Both the position numbers and the translations under genes were made by a program. From positions 62,001 to 126,000 of the forward strand of contig NZ_NCXM01000012.1 of the NCBI RefSeq assembly GCF_002104765.1: a stretch of 64,000 nt of DNA, in the 5' to 3' direction. Source of the stretch: Mycolicibacterium vulneris (GTDB lineage Bacteria > Actinomycetota > Actinomycetes > Mycobacteriales > Mycobacteriaceae). The notes beneath the pieces were generated by a model. That model saw only the letters and a list, made by a program, of their open reading frames with translations. It did no database searches and had not been told where the DNA came from. Numbering within the stretch: position 1 is the stretch's first letter; the number at the start of each line of letters is the position of its first letter. This document shows positions 17,678 through 29,236 of this stretch, one piece after another.

Positions 17678-18061
17678 ATGCAGAAAGCGGACGCTCGATC
17701 CGGCGGTGACCGCTTGGGTCAGGAGGACGGCGAGGTGCACGCCGCCATCCGGTTTGCCGTGCTGTCGACGCTGGCCGCCGTCGGCTTCCTCTTGATCGCC
17801 GCGGTGTGGGTGAGTACCTGCCCGGGGGTCAGCGTGGACACGGTGGCGTGCGGGGCGCCGCAGCGCACCCTGCTGGCGTTCGGCGGCCCGCTGATCGCGC
17901 TCGCCGCCGGGATCTGGGCCTTCGTCCGCACCTATCTGGTGTGGAAGGCCCGGGGCACGTGGTGGGGATGGCACGGCGCGGGCTGGTTCCTGTTGACCGC
18001 GATGGCGCTGATGGTCGCCATGGGTGTTGCTCCGATCGCTGGTCCAGTACTGGCCCTTTAG
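17678..18061 (+). CDS. Small membrane protein, Rv3289c-like, first gene of the sigF operon
   Basis: The 127-residue protein has three likely membrane helices (about residues 24-45, 65-83 and 100-124) joined by short loops. The first loop has two cysteines (STCPGVSVDTVACG), and there is a hydrophilic N terminus. The ATG has an excellent GAGGGAGGTGA ribosome binding site. No catalytic motif is visible and I know of no function. Position directly downstream of a SigF-type promoter and upstream of usfY matches Rv3289c, so it should be SigF-induced. It may act in the envelope during stress, but that is only inferred from its location. Confidence 0.75.
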   Translation: MQKADARSGGDRLGQEDGEVHAAIRFAVLSTLAAVGFLLIAAVWVSTCPGVSVDTVACGAPQRTLLAFGGPLIALAAGIWAFVRTYLVWKARGTWWGWHGAGWFLLTAMALMVAMGVAPIAGPVLAL

Positions 18062-18108
18062 GTTTGTTCTCCCGCGATCTAACGTTGATGGTGCGGTGAG
18101 GAGCAGCT

Positions 18109-18420
18109 ATGGGAGACACCTACCACGATCCCGTCGACCATCTGAGGACCACGCGGCCGCTGGCCGGCGAGTCGCTGATCGACGTCCTGCACTGGCCCGG
18201 GTATCTCTTAGTCGTGGCGGGCGTGATCGGGGTCTGCGGCAGTCTTGCGGCCTTCGGCAGCGGACATCACCACGAGGGCATGACGGCGGGGATCGTCGCG
18301 GTCATCGCCGCAGTGCTCGGGCTGGTCTGGCTCGCGGTGGAGCACCGCAGGATTCGCCGGATCGCCGATCGGTGGTACGCCGAACATCCCGAGGCGCACC
18401 GGCAGTGGCCGGCCAGCTGA
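18109..18420 (+). CDS. usfY: UsfY-type membrane protein
   Basis: The 103-residue protein begins MGDTYHDPVDHLRTTRPLAGES, a conserved N terminus of UsfY proteins encoded upstream of rsbW (Rv3288c). Two membrane helices follow (about residues 30-50 and 59-77), then a basic, amphipathic C-terminal tail (EHRRIRRIADRWYAEHPEAH). A GAGGAGC sequence precedes the ATG. Function is unknown; regulation together with SigF is indicated by the upstream promoter and operon order. It lies 47 bases downstream of the Rv3289c-like gene and a long leader separates it from rsbW. Confidence 0.8.
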   Translation: MGDTYHDPVDHLRTTRPLAGESLIDVLHWPGYLLVVAGVIGVCGSLAAFGSGHHHEGMTAGIVAVIAAVLGLVWLAVEHRRIRRIADRWYAEHPEAHRQWPAS

Positions 18421-18854
18421 CACCCGCCGCCGACTAGCCGGGGCGCCAGCTTTCATCGCGGGCTTTTCGGCCGGTGACCTGCCCCGACGCAGGCGGTGTT
18501 AAATTTCGCTGGAAAGCTGAATCCGCGGTTACGGGCGCTGACTTGTGGGTATCAGGTGTGGACCATGATGAGTGCCGGAACGGTTGCGTTAGCGTGGTCA
18601 CCCCATCGTGGGGAACAGGATCACGAACACACCGACATATATGCCTACTGCAACGACTATCGATATGACCAGCGTGACCTCGGCGATCATCGCGACGCAC
18701 CGCTATCGGCGCGTCGCGACTGTGTCGGTCGTGTCAGGCCCGCCCGCGGCGGGCCGAATACCCGGCGGCGACCATGACTAACCGGCTCGAACGCGAGGTC
18801 CACGGCGGACTGCGAGGCAGTAGTAGTGTCAGTCAAACATTGCCGGGAGAGCAT
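18421..18854 (+). other. Leader region between usfY and rsbW
   Basis: This stretch of 434 bases has no convincing gene. An open frame beginning at 18774 is only an upstream extension of rsbW and lacks the RsbW N terminus. The region contains the second SigF-type promoter (18527-18552), leaving a 5' leader of roughly 295 bases before the rsbW ATG. I found no riboswitch or terminator that I could support. Confidence 0.5.
18527..18552 (+). promoter_or_regulatory. Second SigF-type promoter, upstream of rsbW-sigF
   Basis: GGTTA at 18527-18531 is followed by 15 bases and then a perfect GGGTAT at 18547-18552. The -35 part differs from GGTTT at one base. The position agrees with the known SigF-dependent promoter before usfX/rsbW in M. 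tuberculosis, so an internal autoregulatory promoter is likely. Confidence 0.6.
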
Positions 18855-19292
18855 ATGAAGGATGCTGGATTGCACGCCAACGAGCGTCCGCGCGGCCAGC
18901 GCGCCGTCGAGCTTCACGTTGCTGCGCGACTGGAGAACCTCGCGATGCTGCGCACCCTGGTCGGTGCCATCGGCACCTTCGAGGACCTGGATTTCGATGC
19001 GGTGGCGGACCTGCGGCTCGCGGTCGACGAAGTGTGCACCCGGTTGATTCGTTCGGCCACTCCCGACGCGACCCTGATCGTCGTGGTCGATCCGCAGGAT
19101 GACCAGTTGGTGGTGGAGGCTTCCGCGGCATGCGACACCCACGACGTGGTGGCGCCCGGAAGCTTCAGTTGGCACGTGCTGACGTCGCTCGCCGACGACG
19201 TCCAGACTTTCCATGACGGTCGCGAACCCAATGAAACCGGCAGTGTTTTCGGCATCACACTGACGGCGCGACGGGCGGCCTCCAGCAGGTGA
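18855..19292 (+). CDS. rsbW: Anti-sigma F factor RsbW (UsfX)
   Basis: The 145-residue protein matches M. tuberculosis RsbW/UsfX (Rv3287c) along its length, with stretches such as LENLAMLRTLVGAIGTFEDL and SAACDTHDVVAPGSFSWHVL. It belongs to the GHKL-fold anti-sigma kinase family and sequesters SigF. The N-box-like helix is DLRLAVDEVCTRLI. ATG 18855 was chosen over 18774 because a GGGAG site lies seven bases before it and the protein then starts like its orthologues. The gene overlaps the sigF start by four bases (GTGA), giving coupled synthesis of sigma factor and inhibitor. Confidence 0.95.
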   Translation: MKDAGLHANERPRGQRAVELHVAARLENLAMLRTLVGAIGTFEDLDFDAVADLRLAVDEVCTRLIRSATPDATLIVVVDPQDDQLVVEASAACDTHDVVAPGSFSWHVLTSLADDVQTFHDGREPNETGSVFGITLTARRAASSR

Positions 19293-20077
19293 CACCGCGA
19301 GCTGCCGGCGGTTCGGTGTCGCGTCCGAACGAATACGCCGATGTTCCGGACATGTTCCGTGAGTTGGCGAGTGCCACGCCGGACTCGATGGAATTCCAGC
19401 GCCAACGGGACAAGATCGTCGAGCGGTGCCTGCCGCTCGCCGATCACATCGCGCGCCGCTTCGAGGGCCGCGGCGAACCGCGTGACGACCTGGTTCAGGT
19501 GGCCCGCGTCGGGCTGGTCAACGCGGTGGTCCGCTTCGACGTCGACGCCGGCTCGGACTTCGTCTCCTTCGCGGTGCCCACGATCATGGGCGAGGTCCGC
19601 CGCCACTTCCGTGACAACAGCTGGTCGGTCAAGGTCCCGCGGCGGCTGAAGGAACTGCACCTGCGGCTGGGCACCGCCACAGCCGACTTGTCGCAGCGGC
19701 TGGGCCGGGCGCCCACCGCGACCGAACTCGCCGCGGAACTCGACATGGACCGCGAAGAGGTCGTCGAGGGCCTGGTGGCCGGCAGCTCGTACAACACCCT
19801 GTCCATCGACAGCGGTGGCGGCGGCGAGGACGAGGAAGCCCGCGCGATCGCGGACACCCTCGGCGACGTCGACACCGGCCTGGACCGGATCGAGGATCAG
19901 GAATCGCTGCGTCCGCTGCTCGAGGCGCTGCCCGAGCGCGAGCGAACGGTGCTGGTGCTGCGATTCTTCGAGTCGATGACGCAGACGCAGATCGCGGAGC
20001 GGGTCGGCATCTCCCAGATGCATGTGTCGCGGTTGCTCGCGAAGTCGCTAACGCGGCTCCGTGATCAGCTGCAGTAG
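19289..20077 (+). CDS. sigF: Alternative RNA polymerase sigma factor SigF
   Basis: The 262-residue protein is a group 3 sigma-70 factor, the stress and stationary-phase sigma factor of mycobacteria. Region 2 includes LPLADHIARRFEGRG and the -10 recognition segment VPTIMGEVRRHFRDN, region 3 begins near PRRLKELHLRLG, and the region 4 helix-turn-helix is MTQTQIAERVGISQMHVSRL near the C terminus. The GTG start overlaps the rsbW stop codon. It is predicted to direct transcription from the GTTT-N16-GGGTAT promoters upstream. The last 30 bases overlap the 3' end of the convergent STAS gene. Confidence 0.97.
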   Translation: MTPRAAGGSVSRPNEYADVPDMFRELASATPDSMEFQRQRDKIVERCLPLADHIARRFEGRGEPRDDLVQVARVGLVNAVVRFDVDAGSDFVSFAVPTIMGEVRRHFRDNSWSVKVPRRLKELHLRLGTATADLSQRLGRAPTATELAAELDMDREEVVEGLVAGSSYNTLSIDSGGGGEDEEARAIADTLGDVDTGLDRIEDQESLRPLLEALPERERTVLVLRFFESMTQTQIAERVGISQMHVSRLLAKSLTRLRDQLQ

Positions 20078-20464
20078 CGGCCGGGGCCGTTCCTCAACCC
20101 ACAGCGGTTCCAGCAGTGGCTCGGCCTGCTGCGTCGTCACCGGCAGGGTGCCGTCCGGGTCGCAGACCCGCAGCAACCTGGCCACCGCCGGGCTCGGCGC
20201 CATGGCCCAGGACACCTGGGCCGCCGAGCATTTCACGTTGATCCGGTGCAGCGCCGAAAAGCCGGCGGTACCAATGAATTTCAGGCCGCGGAGGTCAAGG
20301 ACCATCCGTCGGGAGCGGCCGGCGCTCTGCTGCACGTACGCCACGAGCTGATCGGTGTTGGCCGCGTCGAGCTCGCCGTCCACCGTGATCAGGGTGCCCG
20401 TCGGGCCCCAGCGGGCGGTGAATTGTGCTGTGCGGCTTTGTTGCCAAGATTGGGCCACAGACAT
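20048..20464 (-). CDS. STAS-domain protein, candidate anti-anti-sigma factor
   Basis: The 138-residue protein has one STAS domain of the SpoIIAA/RsbV type at about residues 20-115 (TLITVDGELDAANTDQLV, then RRMVLDLRGLKFIGTAGFSAL). Such proteins bind anti-sigma factors and release the sigma factor, controlled by phosphorylation of a Ser/Thr in the DSSG-like loop. Here the loop reads Gly-Thr-Ala-Gly, so the phosphoacceptor would be the threonine, if any. The gene converges on sigF with a 30-base overlap. The proximity suggests a SigF/RsbW partner, but the M. tuberculosis anti-anti-sigma factors RsfA and RsfB are encoded elsewhere, so this is a hypothesis. Confidence 0.8.
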   Translation of the reverse strand: MSVAQSWQQSRTAQFTARWGPTGTLITVDGELDAANTDQLVAYVQQSAGRSRRMVLDLRGLKFIGTAGFSALHRINVKCSAAQVSWAMAPSPAVARLLRVCDPDGTLPVTTQQAEPLLEPLWVEERPRPLLQLITEPR

Positions 20465-20659
20465 CGCTTACTCCATCCCGTTGAGGGATTCGTGCTGTAA
20501 ATACGTCAGCCACGTGCAAAGAGCTTGGAGAAGGAGGGAATTCCGCCCACCCCCACGTCACCGACGTATCCCGGGCGGCTGTGAACTCAACCTTGTCCGT
20601 GACCCTACTCGCGATAGCCGGGGCCGACAACGCTGTCTGGGAAAACTCTCAGGCAACCG

Positions 20660-22537
<1,878 letters not shown>

Positions 22538-22589
22538 CTAAGCGCCGCGCCGTTGGGCCCGACGAGGCGGTCCGGAATTTTGGGGTTTT

Positions 22590-23009
22590 TTAGGCACTCT
22601 CGCGCAGCCTGCGCTTGATGCGGGCGAGCATCGCCGACAGGCCGCGCAGCCGCAGCGGGCTGATCAGAGCGGCCAGCCCGAGGTCGGCGTAGAAATCCTC
22701 GGGCACCGCCAGGATGTCGGCGGCCGGCTGTTCGTCGAGACCGGTGGCCAGAATCGACGCGAACCCGCGCGTGGTGGGCGATTCGGCGGGCGCGCTGAAG
22801 TGCAGCCGCACCCGCTCGGGGTCGCTGGCGTCGACATGCAGAAACAGCGGCGTCTGGCATTCGGGCACCGGTTCCATCGCCGCCTGTTCGAGGTCGGGCG
22901 GCAGCGCCGGGAGTTCGTTGGCGAACTCCAGCAGCAGCGCCAGCTTGTCCTGGCCCTCGACCTCGGCGAAGTCGGACACCACTTCGGCCAGCGGCGCGGG
23001 CATGCTCAT
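22590..23009 (-). CDS. SufE family protein (Rv3284-like)
   Basis: The 139-residue protein resembles SufE, which accepts persulfide sulfur from a SufS-type cysteine desulfurase. The active cysteine is Cys51 in [11 protein letters not shown], and the core has the Suf[15 protein letters not shown] pattern. ATG 23009 gives the expected N terminus ([19 protein letters not shown]); the longer frame reads back into sseA. It begins ten bases after the stop of sseA, a rhodanese, so both genes suggest coupled sulfur handling. The actual sulfur donor and acceptor are not shown here. A 133-base gap separates it from accA3. Confidence 0.82.
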   Translation of the reverse strand: MSMPAPLAEVVSDFAEVEGQDKLALLLEFANELPALPPDLEQAAMEPVPECQTPLFLHVDASDPERVRLHFSAPAESPTTRGFASILATGLDEQPAADILAVPEDFYADLGLAALISPLRLRGLSAMLARIKRRLRESA

Positions 23010-23019
23010 CGCGGCGCCA

Positions 23020-23910
<891 letters not shown>

Positions 23911-23931
23911 ATTGTCGAGCCTACCGCCAGG

Positions 23932-24564
23932 TCAGTTGGCGTCCCACAGTGCGGACACCGACAGCCCGACCCGGCCCAGCAGCGACCGCACCAGCGGCAG
24001 GCTGACCCCGATCACGTTCGACGGGTCGCCGTCGATGCCGTCGACGAACCAGCCGCCCAGGCCGTCCAGGGTGAAGCCGCCGGCCACGTGCCACGGCTCC
24101 CCGTGACCGACATACGCCCGCAGGTCCGTCTCCGACGGTGTAGCGAAATACACTGTGGTGCTTAGCGATTCGACTTCACGATGGGTAATGCCGCCGTCGG
24201 TGAGCCGCAGCAGGCAGTGTCCGGTGTGCAGCTCGCCGGAGCGGCCACCCATCAGGCGCCACTGCTCGGCGGCGGCATCGGCCGACCCGGGTTTCCCGCA
24301 CAGCCCGCCGTCGAGGGAAAGCATCGAATCACAGCCGAGGACAACGCAATCGGCCGCCAGGTCGCCGTCGAGCTCGCCGGCCACCCGGTCCGCCTTGGCG
24401 CGGGCGAGGGCGCACACCACGTCGCCCGGGGACGCGTCGGGGCCCAGCGCGGCGGCGAGGGCGTCCTCGTCGACTCCGGAGACCACGACCAGCGGATCGA
24501 CGCCGGCCTGACGCAACACCTTGAGGCGGCCGGTGGAGGCCGACGCCAGCACCAGGCGGGTCAA
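23932..24564 (-). CDS. maf: Maf-type nucleoside triphosphate pyrophosphatase
   Basis: The 210-residue Maf/Ham1-like protein starts [21 protein letters not shown], the substrate-binding N terminus of the family (S-x-S-x-x-R). It also has [11 protein letters not shown], with the catalytic aspartate, and the GHCLLRL and [14 protein letters not shown] segments. Maf enzymes hydrolyse non-canonical or ordinary nucleotides such as dTTP/UTP and can affect cell division. It corresponds to Rv3282. Its ATG overlaps the accE5 stop by four bases, so it is translated as part of the carboxylase operon. Confidence 0.9.
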   Translation of the reverse strand: MTRLVLASASTGRLKVLRQAGVDPLVVVSGVDEDALAAALGPDASPGDVVCALARAKADRVAGELDGDLAADCVVLGCDSMLSLDGGLCGKPGSADAAAEQWRLMGGRSGELHTGHCLLRLTDGGITHREVESLSTTVYFATPSETDLRAYVGHGEPWHVAGGFTLDGLGGWFVDGIDGDPSNVIGVSLPLVRSLLGRVGLSVSALWDAN

Positions 24565-24851
24565 TGCCTCATGTGGGTCATTTGCTGGAACGTGAGCCGC
24601 TGATAGTTGGTCATCGCGAAACGCAGCCGGTCGACTGGCAGGCCCCAGCGGGTCCGCTCGGGCTGTTCGGGCTCCGGCGCACCGCCGGCGCAGCCCAGCA
24701 CCGCGACCAGCGCGGCCACCTCCTCGGCCGTTGGCTCACCCTTGAGGATCTGGATGTGGGGCTCGTGCGCCTGCGGCTGCGAAGCGTCCTCGACCGCGGC
24801 CTCGCCGGCCACCGCGTCGTCGGTCTGCATGTCGTCGCTCGCTCGACTCAT
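24561..24851 (-). CDS. accE5: Acyl-CoA carboxylase epsilon subunit AccE5
   Basis: The 96-residue protein has an acidic, disordered N terminus ([20 protein letters not shown]) followed by [22 protein letters not shown] and an RTRWG segment, the conserved core of actinomycete carboxylase epsilon subunits. AccE5 stimulates the AccA3-AccD5 propionyl-CoA carboxylase complex. ATG 24851 overlaps the accD5 stop by four bases, and the accE5 stop overlaps the maf start in the same way. The longer open frame to 25142 is only shadow sequence from accD5. Confidence 0.9.
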   Translation of the reverse strand: MSRASDDMQTDDAVAGEAAVEDASQPQAHEPHIQILKGEPTAEEVAALVAVLGCAGGAPEPEQPERTRWGLPVDRLRFAMTNYQRLTFQQMTHMRH

Positions 24852-26488
24852 AGCGGAATGTTCCCGTGCTTCTTGGGGGGCAGGTGGGAGATCTTGCGTT
24901 CCAGCAGCCGCAGCGCCGTCCCGATGTAGCCGCGGGTGTGCGACGGCGGGATGACCGCGTCGACGTAGCCGCGCTCGGCGGCGACGTACGGGTTGACCAG
25001 CGTGTCCTCGTACTCCTGCTGCAGCTGCAGGCGCAGCGCGTCGACGTCCTTGCCCTCCTTGGCGGCCTCGCTCAGCTGCTTGCGGTAGACGAACCCGACG
25101 GCGCCCGAGGCGCCCATCACCGCGATCTGCGCCGACGGCCACGCCAGGTTGACGTCGCAGCCCATGTCCTTGGACCCCATGACGCAGTAGGCGCCGCCGT
25201 AGGCCTTGCGGGTGATGACGGTGATCTTCGGGACCGTCGCCTCGCCGTAGGCGAACAACAGCTTGGCGCCGCGGCGGATGATGCCGTTGTACTCCTGGCC
25301 GGTGCCCGGCAGGAAGCCCGGGACGTCCACCAGCATGATGATCGGGATGTTGAAGCAGTCGCAGGTCCGGACGAACCGCGCCGCCTTCTCCGAGGCGTTG
25401 ATGTCCAGGCAGCCGGCGAACTGGGTCGGCTGGTTGGCGACGATTCCGACCGGCCGGCCCTCGACGCGGCCGAACCCGACGACGATGTTCTGCGCGTAAC
25501 CGCCCTGCACCTCCAGGAACTCGTCGTCGTCGAGGATGCGGGTGATCACCTCGTGCATGTCGTAGGGCTGGTTGGGCGAGTCCGGGATCAGCGTGTCCAG
25601 CTCGAGGTCCTCCTCGGTGAGGTTGTCCTCGATGGCGCCCGGGGGATGCGGCTCGGCGTAGCGCGGCGCGTCGGTGGCGTTGTTGGGCGGCAGGTAGCTG
25701 AGCAGGTCGCGAACCCAGTCGAAGGCGTCCTGCTCGCCGGAGGCGACGTAGTGCAGGGTGCCCGATTTGGCCATGTGGGTGTGGGCGCCGCCCAGCTCCT
25801 CCATGGTGACGTCCTCACCGGTGACCGTCTTGATGACATCGGGCCCGGTGATGAACATCTGGCTGGTCTGGTCGACCATCACCACGAAGTCGGTCAGGGC
25901 GGGGGAGTACACGTGCCCACCGGCGGCGGCGCCCATGATCAGCGAGATCTGCGGGATGACGCCCGACGCCAGGATGTTGTTGCGGAAGATCTTGCTGTAC
26001 AGGCCGAGCGAGACGACGCCCTCCTGGATCCGCGCGCCGGCACCGTCGTTGATGCCGATCAGGGGGCGGCCGGTCTTGATCGCCAGCTCCTGGATCTTGA
26101 CGATCTTCTCGCCGTACACCTCGCCGAGGCTGCCGCCGAACACCGTGGCGTCCTGGCTGAAGATGCAGACGTCGCGGCCGTCGATGGTGCCGTAGCCGGT
26201 GATCACGCCGTCGCCCAGCGGGCGGTTGTTCTCCAGGCCGAAGTTCTTGCTCCGGTGCCGGGCCAGCGCGTCGAGCTCCACGAACGAGTCCTCGTCGAGC
26301 AGGGCGAGGATGCGCTCACGGGCGGTCAGCTTGCCCTTGGCGTGCACCTTCTCGACGGCCTCTTCGCCCACCGGATGCAGCGACTCTTCGCGGCGCTTGT
26401 GCAGCTCGGCCAGCTTGCCGGCGGTGGTGTGGATGTCGATGGAGTGCTCGGCGGCCGGTTCCGCAGTGTGGTCGGTAACGCTCGTCAT
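24848..26488 (-). CDS. accD5: Propionyl-CoA carboxylase beta subunit AccD5
   Basis: The 546-residue carboxyltransferase has the two crotonase-like halves of the acyl-CoA carboxylase beta family, with [17 protein letters not shown] and [20 protein letters not shown] in the first and [18 protein letters not shown] plus [15 protein letters not shown] in the second; these form the oxyanion holes. It makes methylmalonyl-CoA from propionyl-CoA for methyl-branched lipids, together with AccA3 and AccE5. It heads the minus-strand operon accD5-accE5-maf-sseA-sufE-like-accA3. Its upstream region is 334 bases long and divergent from the flavoprotein gene. Confidence 0.96.
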   Translation of the reverse strand: MTSVTDHTAEPAAEHSIDIHTTAGKLAELHKRREESLHPVGEEAVEKVHAKGKLTARERILALLDEDSFVELDALARHRSKNFGLENNRPLGDGVITGYGTIDGRDVCIFSQDATVFGGSLGEVYGEKIVKIQELAIKTGRPLIGINDGAGARIQEGVVSLGLYSKIFRNNILASGVIPQISLIMGAAAGGHVYSPALTDFVVMVDQTSQMFITGPDVIKTVTGEDVTMEELGGAHTHMAKSGTLHYVASGEQDAFDWVRDLLSYLPPNNATDAPRYAEPHPPGAIEDNLTEEDLELDTLIPDSPNQPYDMHEVITRILDDDEFLEVQGGYAQNIVVGFGRVEGRPVGIVANQPTQFAGCLDINASEKAARFVRTCDCFNIPIIMLVDVPGFLPGTGQEYNGIIRRGAKLLFAYGEATVPKITVITRKAYGGAYCVMGSKDMGCDVNLAWPSAQIAVMGASGAVGFVYRKQLSEAAKEGKDVDALRLQLQQEYEDTLVNPYVAAERGYVDAVIPPSHTRGYIGTALRLLERKISHLPPKKHGNIPL

Positions 26489-26822
26489 GGGTGTCGAGCT
26501 TAGCGTGGTTGGTGGTCGGCTCCGATGAAGGCCGATGACGGCAACCTCCGCCGATGAACGCCGATTCGGTTGGGATGTCGGAACTGGGTTCCGACTCCGC
26601 CTCCGTGCTGCGGATCATTCCCGCTTCGACCGGCTGCACGAGTCGGCGGCCACCGCCATGGCGGCCGGGGTGTGCGCGGTGCCCGCCCCGCGGTCCGGCG
26701 ATCCGACGAAAAGCGCTTGCCTGAAGCGGAATTCGCGTTGCATGGCCGGCAGCGCTAGCTGTGATCGCGTCGGTCTGCGCTTGTCGCACGAGTCGGGTCC
26801 GTCGGCGCGGTACTCTCCGCTG
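26489..26822. other. Divergent intergenic region accD5 / flavoprotein gene
   Basis: This is 334 bases between the accD5 ATG and the start of the plus-strand flavoprotein gene. An in-frame extension of the flavoprotein to 26535 exists but reads as low-quality, Arg/Ser-rich sequence with no family similarity, so I treat it as non-coding. Promoters for both genes must lie here, but I could not assign them. Confidence 0.5.
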
Positions 26823-28394
26823 ATGGACGCCGGCCCGTTGGAAACTGCCGACTTGGTGGCCGACTGCGACGTGCTGGTGGCGGGGTCCGGCGGCGGCGGC
26901 GTGACCGGCGCGTACACCGCGGCGCGCGAGGGCCTCAACGTCGTGCTGGTGGAGGCGACGTCGAAATTCGGTGGCACCACCGCGTACTCCGGTGGGGGCG
27001 GCGTCTGGTTCCCGTGCAATCCCGTCCTGGTCCGCGCAGGGATGGACGACGACACCATCGAGGACGCGCTCACCTACTACCGCGCCGTGGTCGGCGACCG
27101 CACGCCGCGCGAGCTGCAGGAAACCTTCGTCCGCGGCGGCGCGCCGCTGATCGATTACCTCGAGGCCGACCCGAACCTGAAGTTCGTGCCGTTGCCCTGG
27201 CCCGATTACTACGGCACGGCGCCCAAGGCGCGCCTGGACGGTCAGCGCCACATCGCGGCCAAGCCGCTGAAGGTGGCCGCCGCCCCCGAATTCCGCGAGG
27301 CGATCCGCGGGCCCTTGGACACCGACCGGCTCGGCGCCGAACCGCCGTCCGACTACTACCTTGGGGGTCGTGCGCTGATCGCGCGATTCCTCAAGGCCAT
27401 CGGGCAGTACCCGACGGCGTCGCTGCGGCTCGACACCGCCCTGGTCGAGCTGGTGGTGTCGGACGGCCGGGTGACGGGAGCGATCGTCGAGACCGCCGGA
27501 GAGCGCCGCGCGATCCGCGCCCGCCGGGGGGTGCTGCTGGCGGCCGGGGGCTTCGAGGCCAACGAGGAGCTGCGCCGACGGTACGGCGTGCCGGGAACGT
27601 CGCGAGACACCATGGGCGGCCCGGGCAGTCGCGGTCTGGCGCTGCAGGCCGGTATCGCCGCGGGCGCCGACACCGACCTGCTGGACCAGGCCTGGTGGTC
27701 GCCGGGCATGACCCATCCCGACGGCCGGTCCGCGTTCGCGCTGTGGTTCACCGGCGGCATTTTCGTCAACCAGTCGGGCAACCGGTTCGTCAACGAGTCC
27801 CGGGCCTACGACCGGGCCGGCCGAGAGATCATCGCGCAGCTGCAGGACGGGTCGATGACGTTGCCGTACTGGATGATCTACGACGACAAGGAGGGCGAGG
27901 TCCCTCCGGTGAAGGCGGCCAACGTCTCCATCGTGGAGACCGAGAAGTACGCCGCCGCCGGCCTGTGGCACACCGCGGACACCCTCGAGGAACTCGCCGC
28001 CAAGATCGGCGTGCCGGGGGAGCGGTTGGCGGAGACGGTCGCGCGGTTCAACGGCTTCGCCGCCGCCGGCGTCGACGAGGACTTCGGCCGCGGCGACGAG
28101 GCCTTCGACCGCGCCTTCTCGGCGGGCGCGTCGCCGCTGGTGCCCATCGACTCGCCGCCGTATCACGCCGCCGCGTTCGGCATCTCGGATCTGGGCACCA
28201 AGGGCGGCCTGCGCACCGACGCCGCGGCGCGGGTGCTCGACGCGGCCGGCAACCCCATTCCCGGCCTGTACGCCGCGGGCAACACGATGGCCGCGCCCAG
28301 CGGCACCGCCTATCCCGGCGGGGGCAACCCGATCGGAACCAGCATGCTGTTCAGCCATTTGGCCGTGCTGGACATGCGCGACCGCCGGCCCTGA
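26823..28394 (+). CDS. FAD-binding dehydrogenase of the 3-ketosteroid delta-1-dehydrogenase family
   Basis: The 523-residue flavoprotein starts with a dinucleotide-binding motif (VLVAGSGGGGVTGAYTAA, residues 17-34) and FGGTTAYSGGGGVW. It ends with the FAD-contacting segment GLYAAGNTMAAPSGTAYPGGGNPIG typical of KstD enzymes, where the AYPGGG tyrosine matches a catalytic residue. It probably introduces a 1,2-double bond into a ketosteroid or related compound. As I recall the M. tuberculosis order, accD5 is followed directly by birA, so this gene is an insertion or was lost there. ATG 26823 directly precedes the conserved N terminus. It may be co-transcribed with birA, 17 bases downstream. The exact substrate is unknown. 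Confidence 0.82.
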   Translation: MDAGPLETADLVADCDVLVAGSGGGGVTGAYTAAREGLNVVLVEATSKFGGTTAYSGGGGVWFPCNPVLVRAGMDDDTIEDALTYYRAVVGDRTPRELQETFVRGGAPLIDYLEADPNLKFVPLPWPDYYGTAPKARLDGQRHIAAKPLKVAAAPEFREAIRGPLDTDRLGAEPPSDYYLGGRALIARFLKAIGQYPTASLRLDTALVELVVSDGRVTGAIVETAGERRAIRARRGVLLAAGGFEANEELRRRYGVPGTSRDTMGGPGSRGLALQAGIAAGADTDLLDQAWWSPGMTHPDGRSAFALWFTGGIFVNQSGNRFVNESRAYDRAGREIIAQLQDGSMTLPYWMIYDDKEGEVPPVKAANVSIVETEKYAAAGLWHTADTLEELAAKIGVPGERLAETVARFNGFAAAGVDEDFGRGDEAFDRAFSAGASPLVPIDSPPYHAAAFGISDLGTKGGLRTDAAARVLDAAGNPIPGLYAAGNTMAAPSGTAYPGGGNPIGTSMLFSHLAVLDMRDRRP

Positions 28395-28411
28395 GTTCTA
28401 GGCTGGGTGCG

Positions 28412-29236
28412 GTGACAGAACGAGATCAGCTTCGAGCACCGTTGGACGAGAGCGCATTGCGCGCCGAGTCGATCGGCACCGGGCTGGGCTGGCGCAAGCT
28501 CGACGTCGTCGAGCAGACCGGCTCCACCAACGCCGACCTGCTGGCGCGCGCGGCGTCGGGCGACGACGTCGCCGGTGCCGTGCTGATCGCCGAGCACCAG
28601 ACCGCCGGGCGGGGCCGGCACGGCCGCGGCTGGTCGGCCACGCCGCGGGCCCAGATCACCATGTCCGTCGGGGTGAGCGTCGTCGACGTCCCCACCACCG
28701 GATGGGGCTGGCTGCCGCTGGCCACCGGGGTGGCGGTGGTAGACACCGTAACGCCGCTGCTGGCGGGGACCGAGGCGCAGGCGGGCCTCAAGTGGCCCAA
28801 CGACGTGCTGGCCGGACCGCCGGATTCGCCGGGCAAGCTGGCCGGCATTCTTGCCGAGGTGGCCAAGCCCGTCGTGGTTATCGGCTTGGGGCTCAACGTG
28901 ACTCAGTCCGCCGACGAGATCGACGGCCCCGGCGCGACGTCGCTGCTCGACCTGGGCGTGGCCGCGCCCGACCGCACCCAACTGGTGTCGGCGCTGCTGC
29001 GGGAGCTGGGCCGGCGGATCGTGGCCTGGCGCGCCGCGCGCGGGGCCGACTGGGCGCTGGCCGCCGACTACCGGGCGCGCAGCCTGACCATCGGCACCCG
29101 GGTACGCGCGCACCTGCCCGGCGGCAAGCAGGTCGACGGGACCGCCACCGCCATCGACGATCAGGGCCGGCTCTGCCTGGAGAGTGGCGGGCAGACCGTC
29201 GTCGTTGCGGCCGGCGACGTGGTGCATTTGCGCTAG
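28412..29236 (+). CDS. birA: Biotin-[acetyl-CoA carboxylase] ligase BirA
   Basis: The 274-residue protein ligates biotin to the carrier lysine of AccA3-type subunits. Family marks are QTGSTNADLLARAA, the biotinyl-AMP loop TAGRGRHGRGW, LKWPNDVLAG, and the C-terminal SH3-like domain near GTRVRAHLPGGKQVDG. It has no N-terminal DNA-binding domain, so it is a catalytic-only ligase rather than a repressor. It starts at GTG 28412 and corresponds to Rv3279c. Its neighbours include the biotin-dependent carboxylase genes that supply its substrate. A duplicated hairpin repeat begins at its stop codon. Confidence 0.94.
   Translation: MTERDQLRAPLDESALRAESIGTGLGWRKLDVVEQTGSTNADLLARAASGDDVAGAVLIAEHQTAGRGRHGRGWSATPRAQITMSVGVSVVDVPTTGWGWLPLATGVAVVDTVTPLLAGTEAQAGLKWPNDVLAGPPDSPGKLAGILAEVAKPVVVIGLGLNVTQSADEIDGPGATSLLDLGVAAPDRTQLVSALLRELGRRIVAWRAARGADWALAADYRARSLTIGTRVRAHLPGGKQVDGTATAIDDQGRLCLESGGQTVVVAAGDVVHLR

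Noticed and set aside
24866..26503. Open frame of 545 codons on the plus strand opposite accD5
   Set aside because: Val/Asp/Leu-rich shadow typical of third-position GC bias; accD5 on the other strand is complete and conserved.
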